DNA of 64,000 nt from Novosphingobium sp. (GTDB taxonomy: Bacteria; Pseudomonadota; Alphaproteobacteria; Sphingomonadales; Sphingomonadaceae). Position 1 is the stretch's first letter, and each line of letters begins with the position of its first letter. Below are positions 8,619-17,816 of this stretch, piece after piece. The notes below the pieces were generated by a model. It was not told the origin of the DNA and did no database searches. It was given only the letters and a program-made list of their open reading frames with translations. Where the stretch lies: contig NZ_JAUYNB010000010.1 of NCBI RefSeq assembly GCF_030699305.1, positions 62,001 to 126,000 on the forward strand, written 5' to 3'. The translations under genes and the position numbers were made by a program.

Positions 8619-11220
8619 GGCTTTTGCTCACTTGCTCAAAGGTATCGCGCGACAGCTTGGGCGCCGCCAGAATGCGTTCCAGCTCGGCCCGCATCAACGC
8701 GGCGCGGCCCGGCTCGATTCGCTTCCACCGACCCAGCGGCGCGACGAATCGCGCGGCGGTCTGCGCGTTCAAGGGATCGAGCGCCAGAATCAGGTCCGCG
8801 ATCATCCGGTAGCCTGCCCCGCTGGCCGCATGGAACGCCTGCGGGTTGACCGCCATCGCCATATAGAGCGCGCGGACCCGGTTGGGGTTGTGCAGGGTGA
8901 AATCCGGATGCGCGGCCAGCGCGGTCACATGGCCCAGCGTCTGCGGGTGGAGCGATCCGGCCTGGAGCGAGAACCACTTGTCGATCACCAGCGCGTTATC
9001 GGCAAACCGCTGGTGGAACGCGGCCAGCTTGGCCTCGCGCAGCGGGGTTTGCAGGCCGCTCAGCACCATCAGCGCGCCTTGCCGGTCAGTCATGTTGTCC
9101 GCGTGATCGAACTGCGCAGCGGCCAGCGTGGCGGCTTCATCCGTCGCCCCGGCCGCCAGATAGACCAGCGCCTGCGTCTTGAGCTTGCGCGCGCCGCGCG
9201 CGGCAGCGGACAGGCCATAGGGGACGGCGCTGGCCCGGGCATGGAGTTCGCGCAGCTGCGCTTTCAGGCTGGCTCCCAGATAGGCCTTCAGCCCTTCCCG
9301 CTCGGCATGGATCGCGCCCGGATCGGCGACCAGCAGCTGTTCGGCCAGATAGGCCTCGCCCGGCAGAATCATCAGTTCGCCGCGCATCAGGTCATCCAGC
9401 GCGGGATCGGCGATCACCGCCGGCAGTGCGCCGCGAATCGCCGCACGGCCGGATTCGCGCGCACGCACGTCCAGTCCGCCGCTGACGGCCGCGACAAGAT
9501 GCTGGACCACCAGCTGCTGCATCGCTTCATAGCGGGCAAACGGATCGTCATCGTGCGCCGCCAGGAACACCAGATCCTCGGCGCTGGTATCGGCATCGAT
9601 CGCGACCGGCGCGGAAAAGCCGCGGTTGATCGACAGCACCGGGCGGCTGGTGAAGCCGGGGAAGCTGAAGCTGGCCTCCGGTTCGCTCAGTGTCACCAGC
9701 TGCTCACCGCCGTGCTGCCCGGTCTGGCGGTTGAACAGTGCCAGCCGGAGCGGGATCACCATCGGCTGTTTGTCGGTCTGACCCGGCGTGGCCGGCACGG
9801 TCTGCGACAGGGTCAGCGTGGCGACATCGCCGGTGTGATCCAGCCGCGCGGTGACTTTGGGAGTGCCGGCCTGCGCATACCAGCGGCGGAACTGGGTCAG
9901 GTCCAGCCCGGCCCCGTCCTCGATCGCCTTGATGAAATCCTCGCAGGTCGCCGCATCGCCGTCGTGGCGGTCAAAATAAAGGTCGGTGCCCTGCCGGAAC
10001 CGCTCCGGCCCCGCCAGTGTCCGCATCATCCGGATCACTTCCGCGCCCTTGTTATAGATCGTGGCGGTATAGAAGTTGGAGATTTCCTGGAACGCATCAG
10101 GCCGGATCGGGTGCGCCAGCGGGCCGGAATCTTCCGGGAACTGGGCCGAACGCAGCACCCGCACATCCTCGATCCGCTTGACCGCTGCGCTCCCCATGTC
10201 GGCGCTGAACAGCTGGTCGCGCAGCACGGTGAAGCCTTCCTTCAGACTGAGCTGGAACCAGTCACGGCAGGTGACGCGGTTGCCCGACCAGTTGTGGAAG
10301 TATTCGTGTGCGACCACACCTTCGATCCCGTCATAGTCCATGTCGGTCGCGGTATCGGGATCGGCCAGGATATAGCGGGTGTTGAACACGTTCAGCCCCT
10401 TGTTCTCCATCGCCCCCATGTTGAAATCGGCCACCGCGACGATGTTGAACAGGTCGAGATCGTATTCGCGCCCGAACACCTCCTCGTCCCATTTCATCGA
10501 ATCCTTCAGCGCCTGCATCGCGTGATGGGTGCGGTCCTGATCGCCGTCGCGGACCCAGATGTTGAGTTCGACCGCGCGGCCGCTGACAGTTGTGAACGTA
10601 CTGGAATTGGCCACGAGTTGCCCCGCGACCAGCGCGAACAGGTAGCTCGGCTTGGGCCAGGGATCGTGCCATTCGGCCCAGTGGGTGCCATCCTCACCGT
10701 CGCCGCGCGCGGTGCAGTTGCCGTTCGACAGCAGGATCGGGAACACGTCCTTCGGCCCGCTCATCCGGACGCGGTAGACCGACAGGACGTCGGGCCGGTC
10801 AGGGAAGAAGGTGATCCGGCGGAACCCCTCGGCCTCGCACTGGGTGCAGAGCATCCCGTTCGAGGCGTAAAGCCCCATCAGCTGGCTGTTGGCCGCCGGA
10901 CTCAGCGCGGTGGTGATTGTCACGCGGTGCGCTGTGCCGGGCAGCTCGATCAGCAGATCGGCCCCGTCCATCCGCCAGTCACTGACCGGCTGGCCATCGA
11001 CCAGCACCGCCTGCGCCGTCAGCCCGTCGCCATGCAGGCGCAGGGTGGGCGGTCCGCTGCTCGCGGGGTTGCGCCGCACGTCCAGCATCGCGGTCACTTG
11101 CGTTGATTCCAGCCCCAGTTCGAACGCCAGCGCCACTTCCGGCACCAGCCATGCAGGCGGGGTATAGTCTTCGCGGCGGATGATCGGCGGCGGGGCGGCG
11201 GGGGAGGCGGTGATGTCCAT
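8611..11220 (-). CDS. pepN: Aminopeptidase N (M1 family zinc metallopeptidase)
   Basis: Removes N-terminal residues from peptides in the cytoplasm. The 869-residue length matches the proteobacterial PepN group. The substrate N-terminus-binding GAMEN motif is at about 269-273. The zinc motif HEYFH is at 305-309 with the third ligand Glu at about 328 in the LKEG segment. The ATG at 11220 gives an N-terminus of MDITASPAAPPPIIRRED. It overlaps pgeF at its 3' end and is divergent from the epimerase-like gene, with only 59 bases between the starts. Confidence 0.96.
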   Translation of the reverse strand: MDITASPAAPPPIIRREDYTPPAWLVPEVALAFELGLESTQVTAMLDVRRNPASSGPPTLRLHGDGLTAQAVLVDGQPVSDWRMDGADLLIELPGTAHRVTITTALSPAANSQLMGLYASNGMLCTQCEAEGFRRITFFPDRPDVLSVYRVRMSGPKDVFPILLSNGNCTARGDGEDGTHWAEWHDPWPKPSYLFALVAGQLVANSSTFTTVSGRAVELNIWVRDGDQDRTHHAMQALKDSMKWDEEVFGREYDLDLFNIVAVADFNMGAMENKGLNVFNTRYILADPDTATDMDYDGIEGVVAHEYFHNWSGNRVTCRDWFQLSLKEGFTVLRDQLFSADMGSAAVKRIEDVRVLRSAQFPEDSGPLAHPIRPDAFQEISNFYTATIYNKGAEVIRMMRTLAGPERFRQGTDLYFDRHDGDAATCEDFIKAIEDGAGLDLTQFRRWYAQAGTPKVTARLDHTGDVATLTLSQTVPATPGQTDKQPMVIPLRLALFNRQTGQHGGEQLVTLSEPEASFSFPGFTSRPVLSINRGFSAPVAIDADTSAEDLVFLAAHDDDPFARYEAMQQLVVQHLVAAVSGGLDVRARESGRAAIRGALPAVIADPALDDLMRGELMILPGEAYLAEQLLVADPGAIHAEREGLKAYLGASLKAQLRELHARASAVPYGLSAAARGARKLKTQALVYLAAGATDEAATLAAAQFDHADNMTDRQGALMVLSGLQTPLREAKLAAFHQRFADNALVIDKWFSLQAGSLHPQTLGHVTALAAHPDFTLHNPNRVRALYMAMAVNPQAFHAASGAGYRMIADLILALDPLNAQTAARFVAPLGRWKRIEPGRAALMRAELERILAAPKLSRDTFEQVSKSLG

Positions 11221-11279
11221 GACCGGGTTACTAGGCCGGAGAGTTGGTGTTTGCCAGCCACCGCGCTAACCAATGCACC

Positions 11280-12062
11280 ATGAAACGCCTGTTTGTCTTC
11301 GGTCTGGGTTACACCGCCAGCCGGATCGCCGCCGCCATGACCGCGCAAGGCTGGGAAGTGATCTCGACCGGGCGCGACGGGACGCTGCGGTTTGACGATA
11401 GCGGCGCGGTCCGGCTGGCGCTGGCGGATGCGGGGCATGTGCTGTCCTCCGTCCCGCCGGGGGCGGACGGTGATCCGGTGCTGGATAGCTATGGCGACGC
11501 GCTGGGCGGCAGGTGGCTGGGCTATCTCTCCTCAACCGGGGTCTACGGCGACACACGCGGCGCATGGGTCGATGAAACGGCACCTGTCGGAACCGGTCGC
11601 CGCACCGCGCGGGCCGATGCCGATGCGCGCTGGCTGGCGCTGGGCGCACGGGTGCTGCGCCTGCCGGGGATCTATGGTCCGGGCCGCAGCGCGCTGGAGC
11701 GAGTGCGCGAAGGCCGCGCCCACCGGATCGATCTGCCAGATCAGGTGTTCAGCCGGGTCCACGTGGGCGACATCGTGTCTGGCGCAATCGCCGCACTGAA
11801 CGGTGCGCCGGGGGCTTACAATCTGGCGGACGACGAACCGTGCAGCCAGAACAGCGTGATCGAACACGCCTGCCGCCTGCTGGGGATCGCCCCGCCGCCG
11901 CTGCAAACGATGGACGAGGCCGCGCTCAGCCCGATGGCGCGGGGATTCTATGCCGAAAACCGCCGGGTCGCGAACGGCAAGGCCAAGCGGGAACTGGGCT
12001 GGTCGCTGCGCTTTCCGACCTACCGCGAGGGGCTGGCGGACTGCCTACTTGCGGCCCGATAG
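11280..12062 (+). CDS. NAD(P)-dependent epimerase/dehydratase family protein (YeeZ-like)
   Basis: Rossmann-fold protein of the extended SDR type. The 260-residue protein starts with the dinucleotide-binding pattern FGLGYTASRIA and has the SSTGVYGDTRG segment that corresponds to the catalytic Ser region, with the GARVLRLPGIYGPGR segment further on. Small YeeZ-type members of this family have no proven substrate, and none is assigned here. The last 18 bases overlap tail to tail with the EamA transporter gene on the other strand. Confidence 0.8.
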   Translation: MKRLFVFGLGYTASRIAAAMTAQGWEVISTGRDGTLRFDDSGAVRLALADAGHVLSSVPPGADGDPVLDSYGDALGGRWLGYLSSTGVYGDTRGAWVDETAPVGTGRRTARADADARWLALGARVLRLPGIYGPGRSALERVREGRAHRIDLPDQVFSRVHVGDIVSGAIAALNGAPGAYNLADDEPCSQNSVIEHACRLLGIAPPPLQTMDEAALSPMARGFYAENRRVANGKAKRELGWSLRFPTYREGLADCLLAAR

Positions 12063-12944
12063 CGCGATCAGCAGGCCGATCATGGCCAGCACGGCACCGC
12101 CGCCCGCCAGCAGGGTCCACTGATAGCCTTCAAACAGCGTCGACAGCGCCATCGCCACCACCGGCACCGCGACGCTGTTATAGGCCGCCTTGCCCGGCCC
12201 CCAATCGCGGATCAGCGCGAAGTAGAGCGGGAAGGTCACCACCGATCCGACAATCGCCAGATAGGCCAGACCGGCCAGCTGGCGCGGGCTGGCATCAAAC
12301 ACCGGCGGGCCAGCGGTGATCCATGCATAGAGCGCGTCGGCAATCGTCCCGAACACCATCGCCCAGCCGATCAGCAGCACCACGCTTTGCCGACGGGCGC
12401 GTTCGGTCGCCTGCATGACGTTGGCGATGGAAGCGCTGAGGATCGCGCCGCAGGTGAGAACAATGCCCGTCAGAACCGCGGCCCCGCCCGCCGGGGCCGC
12501 GCGGTATTCATGCAGCAGCAGCAACGCGATCCCGACCAGCGCCACCGCCGACCCAGCGATGAACCGCCCGCTGACTTCCGCTTTCACGAACACCCGCGCC
12601 AGCAGCGCATTGGGCACCATCAGCAGCGCGAACAGCACCGCGACGAGGCCGGAGGTGATGAAATGCTCTGCCCTGTAGACAAACTGGAAGTTGGCGAAGA
12701 ACTGGAACAGCCCCATCGGCAGCGCCAGCAGCATCCCTTCGCGCGACAGCAGCAGCCGCTCGCGCCGCACCGCTGCCAGCAGGAACATCCCCAGCGCCGC
12801 CAACGCAAAACGCCAGGTCACCGCCCACGCAGGCGGGACGGCGCTGATCTGGTCCTTGATCACCAGCCAGGTCGAACCCCAGATCAGCGTGATCAGGATG
12901 AACGCGCCGATAGCGCGGGCTTGCGAAGTCGGGGCGGCACTCAC
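12045..12944 (-). CDS. EamA/DMT superfamily transporter
   Basis: Inner-membrane permease with about ten hydrophobic segments arranged as two EamA repeats. The 299-residue protein begins after a GTG at 12944 that overlaps the stop of the threonine aldolase gene (GTGA), which is why this start is chosen; the N-terminal helix reads AFILITLIWGSTWLVIKDQ, typical of the family. Members export amino acids and other metabolites. Coupling to a threonine aldolase gene suggests an amino acid or related substrate, but this is inference. Confidence 0.85.
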   Translation of the reverse strand: MSAAPTSQARAIGAFILITLIWGSTWLVIKDQISAVPPAWAVTWRFALAALGMFLLAAVRRERLLLSREGMLLALPMGLFQFFANFQFVYRAEHFITSGLVAVLFALLMVPNALLARVFVKAEVSGRFIAGSAVALVGIALLLLHEYRAAPAGGAAVLTGIVLTCGAILSASIANVMQATERARRQSVVLLIGWAMVFGTIADALYAWITAGPPVFDASPRQLAGLAYLAIVGSVVTFPLYFALIRDWGPGKAAYNSVAVPVVAMALSTLFEGYQWTLLAGGGAVLAMIGLLIALSGRK

Positions 12945-13948
12945 AAGGTTGCGATCGCGCGGGCCAGCGCTGCCACGTGGGCGGGATCGCTGTTCCACGC
13001 GGTAACCAGCCGCGCCGCGCCGTCGCCCCAGTCATAAAACGAGAAGCCCTGCGCCCGCAGCGCTTCGCGTTCGGCTTCGCTCACCGTCAGGAACAGCTCG
13101 TTCGCCTGCACCGGATGGAGCAGCCGGTCGCCCGCCACACCAGCGAGTTCCTGCGCGGCGGCGTTGGCGGCGCGGGCGTTTTCCAGCCAAAGATCGCCGT
13201 CCAGCATCGCCAGCAACTGCGCGGCCAGAAACCGGCCCTTCGATTGCAGATGCCCGGCGCGCTTGCGGCGAAAGCGCGCCACATCAGCCAGCGTTTCGTC
13301 GAAGAACACCAGCCCTTCCGCGCTCATCCCGCCGTTCTTGACGCAGCCAAAGCTGAGCGCCGCCGCGCCCGCGCAGGCTTCCCACGGGGTGCAGCCCAGA
13401 TAGGCGACCGCGTTGGCGAACCGCGCGCCATCGACGTGCAGCGGCAGCCCGCGCGCGGCAGTGAACGCCGCCACGTCCGCCAACTCGGCGGGCGTATAGA
13501 CCCGGCCATATTCGGTGGCCTGCGTGATCGACACGGCGTGCGGCTGGACCCGGTGGACATCGGGGCGAATCGGATCGAGCACGGCGGCAATGCTGGCAGG
13601 CGTCAGTTTTGCCCCGTCCCCATCGGCCAGCAGCAGCTTGGCCCCGTGGGTATAGAACCCCGGCGCGCCGCCTTCGTCCATTTCGATATGCGCCTCGCGG
13701 TGGCAGACCACCCCGCCGTGCGGCGGCACCAGCGTTGCCAGCGCCAGACAGTTCGCCGCTGTCCCCGTCGCCACCCACAGCACCGCGCAGGGGCGGCCGA
13801 ACAGCGCGCCGAACGCATCATCCAGCTGCTGGCTGAGCGCATCGTTGTCATAGGGCGGGGCAGGCGCGTCGGCGGCTTGCAGTGCGGCCCAGATGCGCGG
13901 ATGCACCGCAGCGGCATTGTCTGACAGGAATTGCATGGCATGGTGCAT
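12941..13948 (-). CDS. Low-specificity threonine aldolase family protein
   Basis: PLP-dependent lyase of fold type I predicted to split threonine or allo-threonine to glycine and acetaldehyde. The 335-residue protein begins QFLSDNAAAVHP, like LtaE, and has the GTAANCLAL cofactor-binding segment, the LHVDGARFANAV aspartate segment and a lysine in CVKNGGMSAEG as the probable PLP Schiff-base residue. Two ATG codons (13948 and 13936) are possible starts; neither has a good ribosome binding site. The gene is translationally coupled to the downstream EamA transporter and diverges from a GNAT gene 41 bases away. Confidence 0.85.
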   Translation of the reverse strand: MHHAMQFLSDNAAAVHPRIWAALQAADAPAPPYDNDALSQQLDDAFGALFGRPCAVLWVATGTAANCLALATLVPPHGGVVCHREAHIEMDEGGAPGFYTHGAKLLLADGDGAKLTPASIAAVLDPIRPDVHRVQPHAVSITQATEYGRVYTPAELADVAAFTAARGLPLHVDGARFANAVAYLGCTPWEACAGAAALSFGCVKNGGMSAEGLVFFDETLADVARFRRKRAGHLQSKGRFLAAQLLAMLDGDLWLENARAANAAAQELAGVAGDRLLHPVQANELFLTVSEAEREALRAQGFSFYDWGDGAARLVTAWNSDPAHVAALARAIATL

Positions 13949-13989
13949 TGATCGCGGCCACCCGGCCCGTCAAGCCGCAGGAGCAGGAC

Positions 13990-14283
13990 ATGGACGAAGT
14001 CACTATCACCCGGCACCCCACCCCGGCGGGCGGTGAATACCACGCCCATGTCCCCGGCAGCAGCGCGATCGGGCGGCTGACGTGGACCCGGCAGGGCGCT
14101 GTGCGAATTGCCGACCATACCATCGTCCCGCCCGAAATCGGCGGGCGCGGGATCGCGGCCCTGCTGGTCGATGCGCTGGTGGCCGATGCGCGGGAACAGG
14201 GTTTCCGGATCGACCCCGAATGCAGTTACATTGCTGCCGCGTTCAAGCGCCATCCGGACTGGGCGGATTTGCTGTCAGGGTGA
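13990..14283 (+). CDS. Small GNAT-like N-acetyltransferase (YjdJ/NATD1 type)
   Basis: A 97-residue protein with the short acetyltransferase fold: an N-terminal strand pair, then the acetyl-CoA-binding segment PPEIGGRGIAALLVDALVADARE, then a segment with Tyr (CSYIAAAFKRHPDW) typical of this minimal GNAT group. The substrate is unknown. The start at 13990 follows a GCAGGA-like ribosome binding site and lies 41 bases from the divergent threonine aldolase start. Confidence 0.8.
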   Translation: MDEVTITRHPTPAGGEYHAHVPGSSAIGRLTWTRQGAVRIADHTIVPPEIGGRGIAALLVDALVADAREQGFRIDPECSYIAAAFKRHPDWADLLSG

Positions 14284-14383
14284 ATCCCGGTTCACCCTTT
14301 CCGCTCAGCACACCTTGCGACGCGGCGTTCACCAGTCCTGCATAGACACTGTTCACTCACAGGACAGCCGCAGGAGGGTCCGG

Positions 14384-14515
14384 ATGCGCTATATCATCTA
14401 TTCGCTGGTCGTCGTGCTGGTGGCCACCCTGTGGCTGAACCACACCACCGACGGGCGCGAGATCAAGGCGCGGCTCCAGGAACCCGCACCGGGAACCCCG
14501 CGCGTGAATCACTGA
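14384..14515 (+). CDS. Small single-pass membrane protein, unknown function
   Basis: A 43-residue open frame beginning MRYIIYSLVVVLVATLWLN, a single hydrophobic helix at the N-terminus with a short polar tail. A strong ribosome binding site AGGAGGG lies seven to twelve bases before the ATG, which is the main reason to accept it. I do not recognise the family. It sits between the GNAT gene and the tRNA-Thr gene, and the 100 bases before it show three scattered copies of GTTCAC but nothing else I can interpret. Confidence 0.65.
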   Translation: MRYIIYSLVVVLVATLWLNHTTDGREIKARLQEPAPGTPRVNH

Positions 14516-14549
14516 TTGAGCGGTATTACGACTGTTCGGGGGCGGGGAA

Positions 14550-14624
<75 letters not shown>

Positions 14625-14674
14625 ACACCATTCCACGTGCGCCAGACAGCAGAGCCGTCCGGGGCAGGGGCGGG

Positions 14675-14703
14675 CTAATGGCTGCGGCCCCGGGGTTTGT
14701 CAA
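14675..14703 (-). promoter_or_regulatory. Probable promoter of the tRNA-Thr gene
   Basis: On the reverse strand a perfect -35 box TTGACA (14703-14698) is followed after 17 bases by CATTAG (14680-14675), a moderate -10 box. Transcription would start about 45 bases before the mature tRNA 5' end, which leaves a short leader to be trimmed. Confidence 0.55.
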
Positions 14704-14782
14704 CCTTGCATATGCGCCGAATGGCCGATGCAGCTGGCAGATGCCGCCGGGCCAGTTGGCTGATGCCGCCAGGGTTGGGCCT

Positions 14783-14830
14783 GCCCCGGTTTGATGGCGC
14801 CCCGGTTTGACGGCGCCCCGGTTTGGCGGC
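14783..14830. repeat. Three tandem copies of a 16-bp unit
   Basis: The unit GCCCCGGTTTGAYGGC is repeated three times head to tail, giving 48 bases in all. The copies differ only at bases 12-13 (GAT, GAC, GGC within the unit). The array lies just before the start of a small conserved-looking gene. A looser pair of GATGCCGCC-type repeats precedes it at about 14730-14770. Confidence 0.85.
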
Positions 14831-14841
14831 AGGGACGGTAC

Positions 14842-15018
14842 ATGGATCACACGCCGCCCCGCCCGACGCGCGAAGACCGCCTGGCCGCCAAGCTGCGCGA
14901 GAACTTGCGCCGCCGCAAATCGCAGGCCCGCGAACTGGACCAATCCGCAGCGGCCCCGGACGATAACCCTGCCATTCTCCCCATCCCCGGCCTTCCCAAA
15001 GGGAACCCAAGCAGCTAG
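14842..15018 (+). CDS. Small basic protein of unknown function
   Basis: A 58-residue protein rich in Arg and Lys, with a predicted helix over TREDRLAAKLRENLRRRKSQ. I recall short proteins with the pattern RLAAKLRENLRRRKxQAR from sphingomonad genomes, where they are annotated as hypothetical; no function is known to me. The ATG at 14842 is chosen because the similar part begins there. It lies 37 bases before gpmA and may share its transcript. Confidence 0.6.
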   Translation: MDHTPPRPTREDRLAAKLRENLRRRKSQARELDQSAAAPDDNPAILPIPGLPKGNPSS

Positions 15019-15055
15019 TGCCCGAAACTTCGGTAAATCAGCTTGGAGTTCGCCT

Positions 15056-15742
15056 TTGCCGCGCCTGATCCTGGTCCGTCACGGACAAAGCCAGTGGAAC
15101 CTGGAAAATCGCTTCACCGGCTGGTGGGATGTCGATCTGACCGCGAAGGGTGAGGACGAAGCCCGCGCCGCCGGTGCGCTGCTGAAAGCGCGCGGCATGC
15201 TGCCGACCGTGGCCTTCACCAGTTTCCAGACCCGCGCGATTCGCACGCTGCACTTTGCGCTGGAAACGGCCGGTATCCTGTGGATCCCGGAAACCAAGGA
15301 CTGGCGCCTGAACGAGCGCCACTATGGCGGGCTGACCGGCCTCGACAAGGCCGAGACAGCGGCAAAGCATGGTGACGATCAGGTCAAGATCTGGCGGCGC
15401 AGCTTTGATACCCCGCCGCCCGTGCTGGAAGCCGGATCGCAGTTCGATCTGGCGCAGGATGCGCGCTATGCCGGGATCGCGATTCCGTCGACCGAAAGCC
15501 TGAAGGACACGATTGCCCGCGTCCTGCCCTATTACGAATCGGCGATCGCACCTGCGCTGAAGGCTGGCGAAACGGTGCTGGTTTCCGCGCACGGCAATTC
15601 GCTGCGGGCGCTGGTCAAGCATCTGTCGGGCATTTCGGATGACGAGATCACCGGCCTTGAAATCCCCACCGGTCAGCCGATCGTCTATGAACTGGACGAC
15701 AACCTGGCCGCGCTGGAACGGTATTACCTGGCGGAGCGCTAA
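15056..15742 (+). CDS. gpmA: 2,3-bisphosphoglycerate-dependent phosphoglycerate mutase
   Basis: Interconverts 3- and 2-phosphoglycerate in glycolysis and gluconeogenesis. The 228-residue protein has the phosphohistidine motif [10 protein letters not shown] near residue 10, [13 protein letters not shown], the [11 protein letters not shown] loop and the second catalytic histidine in [13 protein letters not shown]. Start is TTG at 15056, preceded by GGAG eight bases upstream; no ATG or GTG in frame gives the family N-terminus. First gene of a dense forward run that continues with purE two bases after its stop. Confidence 0.94.
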   Translation: MPRLILVRHGQSQWNLENRFTGWWDVDLTAKGEDEARAAGALLKARGMLPTVAFTSFQTRAIRTLHFALETAGILWIPETKDWRLNERHYGGLTGLDKAETAAKHGDDQVKIWRRSFDTPPPVLEAGSQFDLAQDARYAGIAIPSTESLKDTIARVLPYYESAIAPALKAGETVLVSAHGNSLRALVKHLSGISDDEITGLEIPTGQPIVYELDDNLAALERYYLAER

Positions 15743-15744
15743 GC

Positions 15745-16227
15745 ATGGCCAATCCCCCCGTCGCGATCATCATGGGCAGCCAGTCTGACTGGCCGACGAT
15801 GATTCGCGCCGCCGAAGCGCTCGACAAGCTGGGCGTCGCCTATGACGCGCGGATCGTGTCGGCCCACCGCACCCCGGACCGGCTGGTCGCCTTCGCCAAG
15901 GGCGCGGCGGACGAAGGGTTCAAGGTGGTGATCGCCGGGGCTGGCGGCGCAGCGCACCTGCCGGGAATGGTCGCCAGCATGACCCACTTGCCGGTGCTGG
16001 GCGTGCCGGTGCAGTCCAAGGCGCTGTCGGGGCAGGACAGCCTGCTGTCGATCGTGCAGATGCCCGCCGGGATCCCGGTCGGCACGCTGGCGATTGGCGA
16101 GGCCGGGGCCACCAATGCGGGGCTGCTGGCCGCCGCGATCCTGGCCACCAACGATCCGGATCTGGCCCAGCGCCTGCAGGAGCTGCGCGCCGCGCAGACC
16201 GCCAGCGTGGCTGAGCGGCCGGCCTGA
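15745..16227 (+). CDS. purE: N5-carboxyaminoimidazole ribonucleotide mutase (PurE class I)
   Basis: Moves the carboxyl group of N5-CAIR to give CAIR in purine synthesis. The 160-residue protein carries the family signatures GSQSDWPTM and SAHRTPDRL and the [11 protein letters not shown] loop. It is followed 18 bases later by purK, which makes its substrate, so the two form a functional pair in one operon. Confidence 0.97.
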   Translation: MANPPVAIIMGSQSDWPTMIRAAEALDKLGVAYDARIVSAHRTPDRLVAFAKGAADEGFKVVIAGAGGAAHLPGMVASMTHLPVLGVPVQSKALSGQDSLLSIVQMPAGIPVGTLAIGEAGATNAGLLAAAILATNDPDLAQRLQELRAAQTASVAERPA

Positions 16228-16245
16228 GGGATTGATCGCGGCGAC

Positions 16246-17310
16246 ATGATCCCCCCCGGCGAAACCATCGGCATTCTGGGCGGCGGCCAGCTGGGCCGGA
16301 TGCTGGCGATGGCCGCAGCGCAGCTGGGCTATCGCTGCCACATCTTCGCCCCGGAAAAGGACAGCATCGCCGCCGAAGTCTGCGCCGCGTTCACCCGCGC
16401 CGACTGGCACGATGCCGCCGCGATGGCCGCATTCGCCGCCGATTGCGCGGTGATAACCTATGAGTTCGAGAACGTCCCCGTCGCCCCGCTGAAGGCGCTG
16501 GGCGCGGTGCCGCTGTTGCCCAACGCCCGCGCGCTGGAAGTGGCGCAGGACCGGCTGAGTGAAAAGCGCTTCGTCACCGATCTGGGCGGCGCGGTCGCGC
16601 CGTTCAGGGCGGTCGATACCGCCGATGATCTGGCCGAGGCGCTGGTCGAGATCGGCTCCCCCGGCATCCTCAAGACCCGCCGTGATGGCTATGACGGCAA
16701 GGGCCAGTGGCGGATCATGGCCGACCACGACGCCGATGGTATCGCGCTGTCCGGCCAGCCGCTGGTCTATGAAGGGTTCGTCCACTTCAGCGCCGAATTC
16801 AGCGTGATCCTGTGCCGGGGCCACGATGGCCGGATCGTGTTCTGGGACAGCGCCGAAAACGTCCACGAACACGGCATTCTCGCCCGCTCCTCCCTGCCCG
16901 CCAGTGCAGCGGTGCGGGCGCAGGTGCCCGCCGCGCGCGACCTCGCCGCAAAAGTGGCCACCGCGCTGGGCTATATCGGGGTGCTGACGCTCGAATTCTT
17001 CGCGACGGCGGACGGCCCGGTGGTCAACGAAATGGCACCGCGCGTCCACAATTCGGGCCACTGGACGATCGAAGGCGCGCTGACCAGCCAGTTCGAAAAC
17101 CACATCCGCGCGATTTGCGGGTTGCCGCTGGGCGACACCCGGCTGGCCGCGCGCACGGTGGAAATGCGCAACATCATCGGCGATGCGGCGGAAGACTGGG
17201 ACAAGCTGCTGTCCGATCCGGCCAACCACCTGCACCTCTACGGCAAGGCCGCCGCCCGGCCGGGGCGCAAGATGGGCCATGTCACGCGGCTGGGGCTGGA
17301 CCCGGCGTGA
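16246..17310 (+). CDS. purK: N5-carboxyaminoimidazole ribonucleotide synthase
   Basis: ATP-grasp enzyme that carboxylates AIR with bicarbonate to N5-CAIR, the substrate of the neighbouring PurE. The 354-residue protein opens with the nucleotide-fold motif IGILGGGQLGRMLAMAA and contains the ATP-grasp segments LKTRRDGYDGKGQW and NEMAPRVHNSGHWTIE. The stop codon overlaps the GTG start of folA, so the two are translationally coupled. Confidence 0.97.
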   Translation: MIPPGETIGILGGGQLGRMLAMAAAQLGYRCHIFAPEKDSIAAEVCAAFTRADWHDAAAMAAFAADCAVITYEFENVPVAPLKALGAVPLLPNARALEVAQDRLSEKRFVTDLGGAVAPFRAVDTADDLAEALVEIGSPGILKTRRDGYDGKGQWRIMADHDADGIALSGQPLVYEGFVHFSAEFSVILCRGHDGRIVFWDSAENVHEHGILARSSLPASAAVRAQVPAARDLAAKVATALGYIGVLTLEFFATADGPVVNEMAPRVHNSGHWTIEGALTSQFENHIRAICGLPLGDTRLAARTVEMRNIIGDAAEDWDKLLSDPANHLHLYGKAAARPGRKMGHVTRLGLDPA

Positions 17311-17816
17311 AGCGGTCAGAGGTCTTCCTCGTCGTCGCGGTCGCCGACAATGGCGTGATCGGCAACGACGGGGGCATGCCCTGGCACATCTCCGCCGATT
17401 TCCGCCGCGTCAAATCGCTGACCATGGGCAAGCCGCTGGTGATGGGGCGCAAGACCTTCGAATCGCTGCCGGGCGTGCTGCCGGGCCGCCGCCACATCGT
17501 GATTACCCGCGATGCCAGCTGGCAGGCCGACGGGGCAGAGCGCGCCGGATCACTGGATCAGGCGCTGAAACTGGCCAATGCACCGCATATCGTGATCTTC
17601 GGCGGGGCGCAGATCTATGCCGCTGCGCTGCCGCTGGCCGACCGGATCGAATGGACCGAAGTCCACGCCGCGCCGGACGGCGACACCCGCTTCCCCGCGT
17701 TCGACCGGTCAGAGTGGACCGAGACCTTTCGTGAGAGTCATCCGGCAGAAGGGCGCAACCCGGCCTTTGATTTCGTCACGCTGGTGCGTAAACCATCCCC
17801 AAAACAGGAGGGATGA
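17307..17816 (+). CDS. folA: Dihydrofolate reductase
   Basis: Reduces dihydrofolate to tetrahydrofolate with NADPH. The 169-residue protein has the active-site region NGVIGNDGGMPWHISADFRR, then LVMGRKTFESLPGVLPGR and FGGAQIYAAALP, all in standard order. The GTG at 17307 overlaps the purK stop (GTGA) and gives the expected short N-terminus. Its stop overlaps the start of the dipeptidase gene. Confidence 0.96.
   Translation: MKRSEVFLVVAVADNGVIGNDGGMPWHISADFRRVKSLTMGKPLVMGRKTFESLPGVLPGRRHIVITRDASWQADGAERAGSLDQALKLANAPHIVIFGGAQIYAAALPLADRIEWTEVHAAPDGDTRFPAFDRSEWTETFRESHPAEGRNPAFDFVTLVRKPSPKQEG

Noticed and set aside
8467..11106. Open frame of 879 codons on the strand opposite pepN
   Set aside because: It mirrors pepN, has a biased His/Arg/Gln/Gly composition typical of antisense frames in GC-rich DNA, and has no recognisable domain. 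pepN has complete catalytic motifs.
15739..17280. Open frame of 513 codons opposite purE and purK
   Set aside because: Antisense shadow in GC-rich DNA with low-complexity composition; purE and purK are certain.
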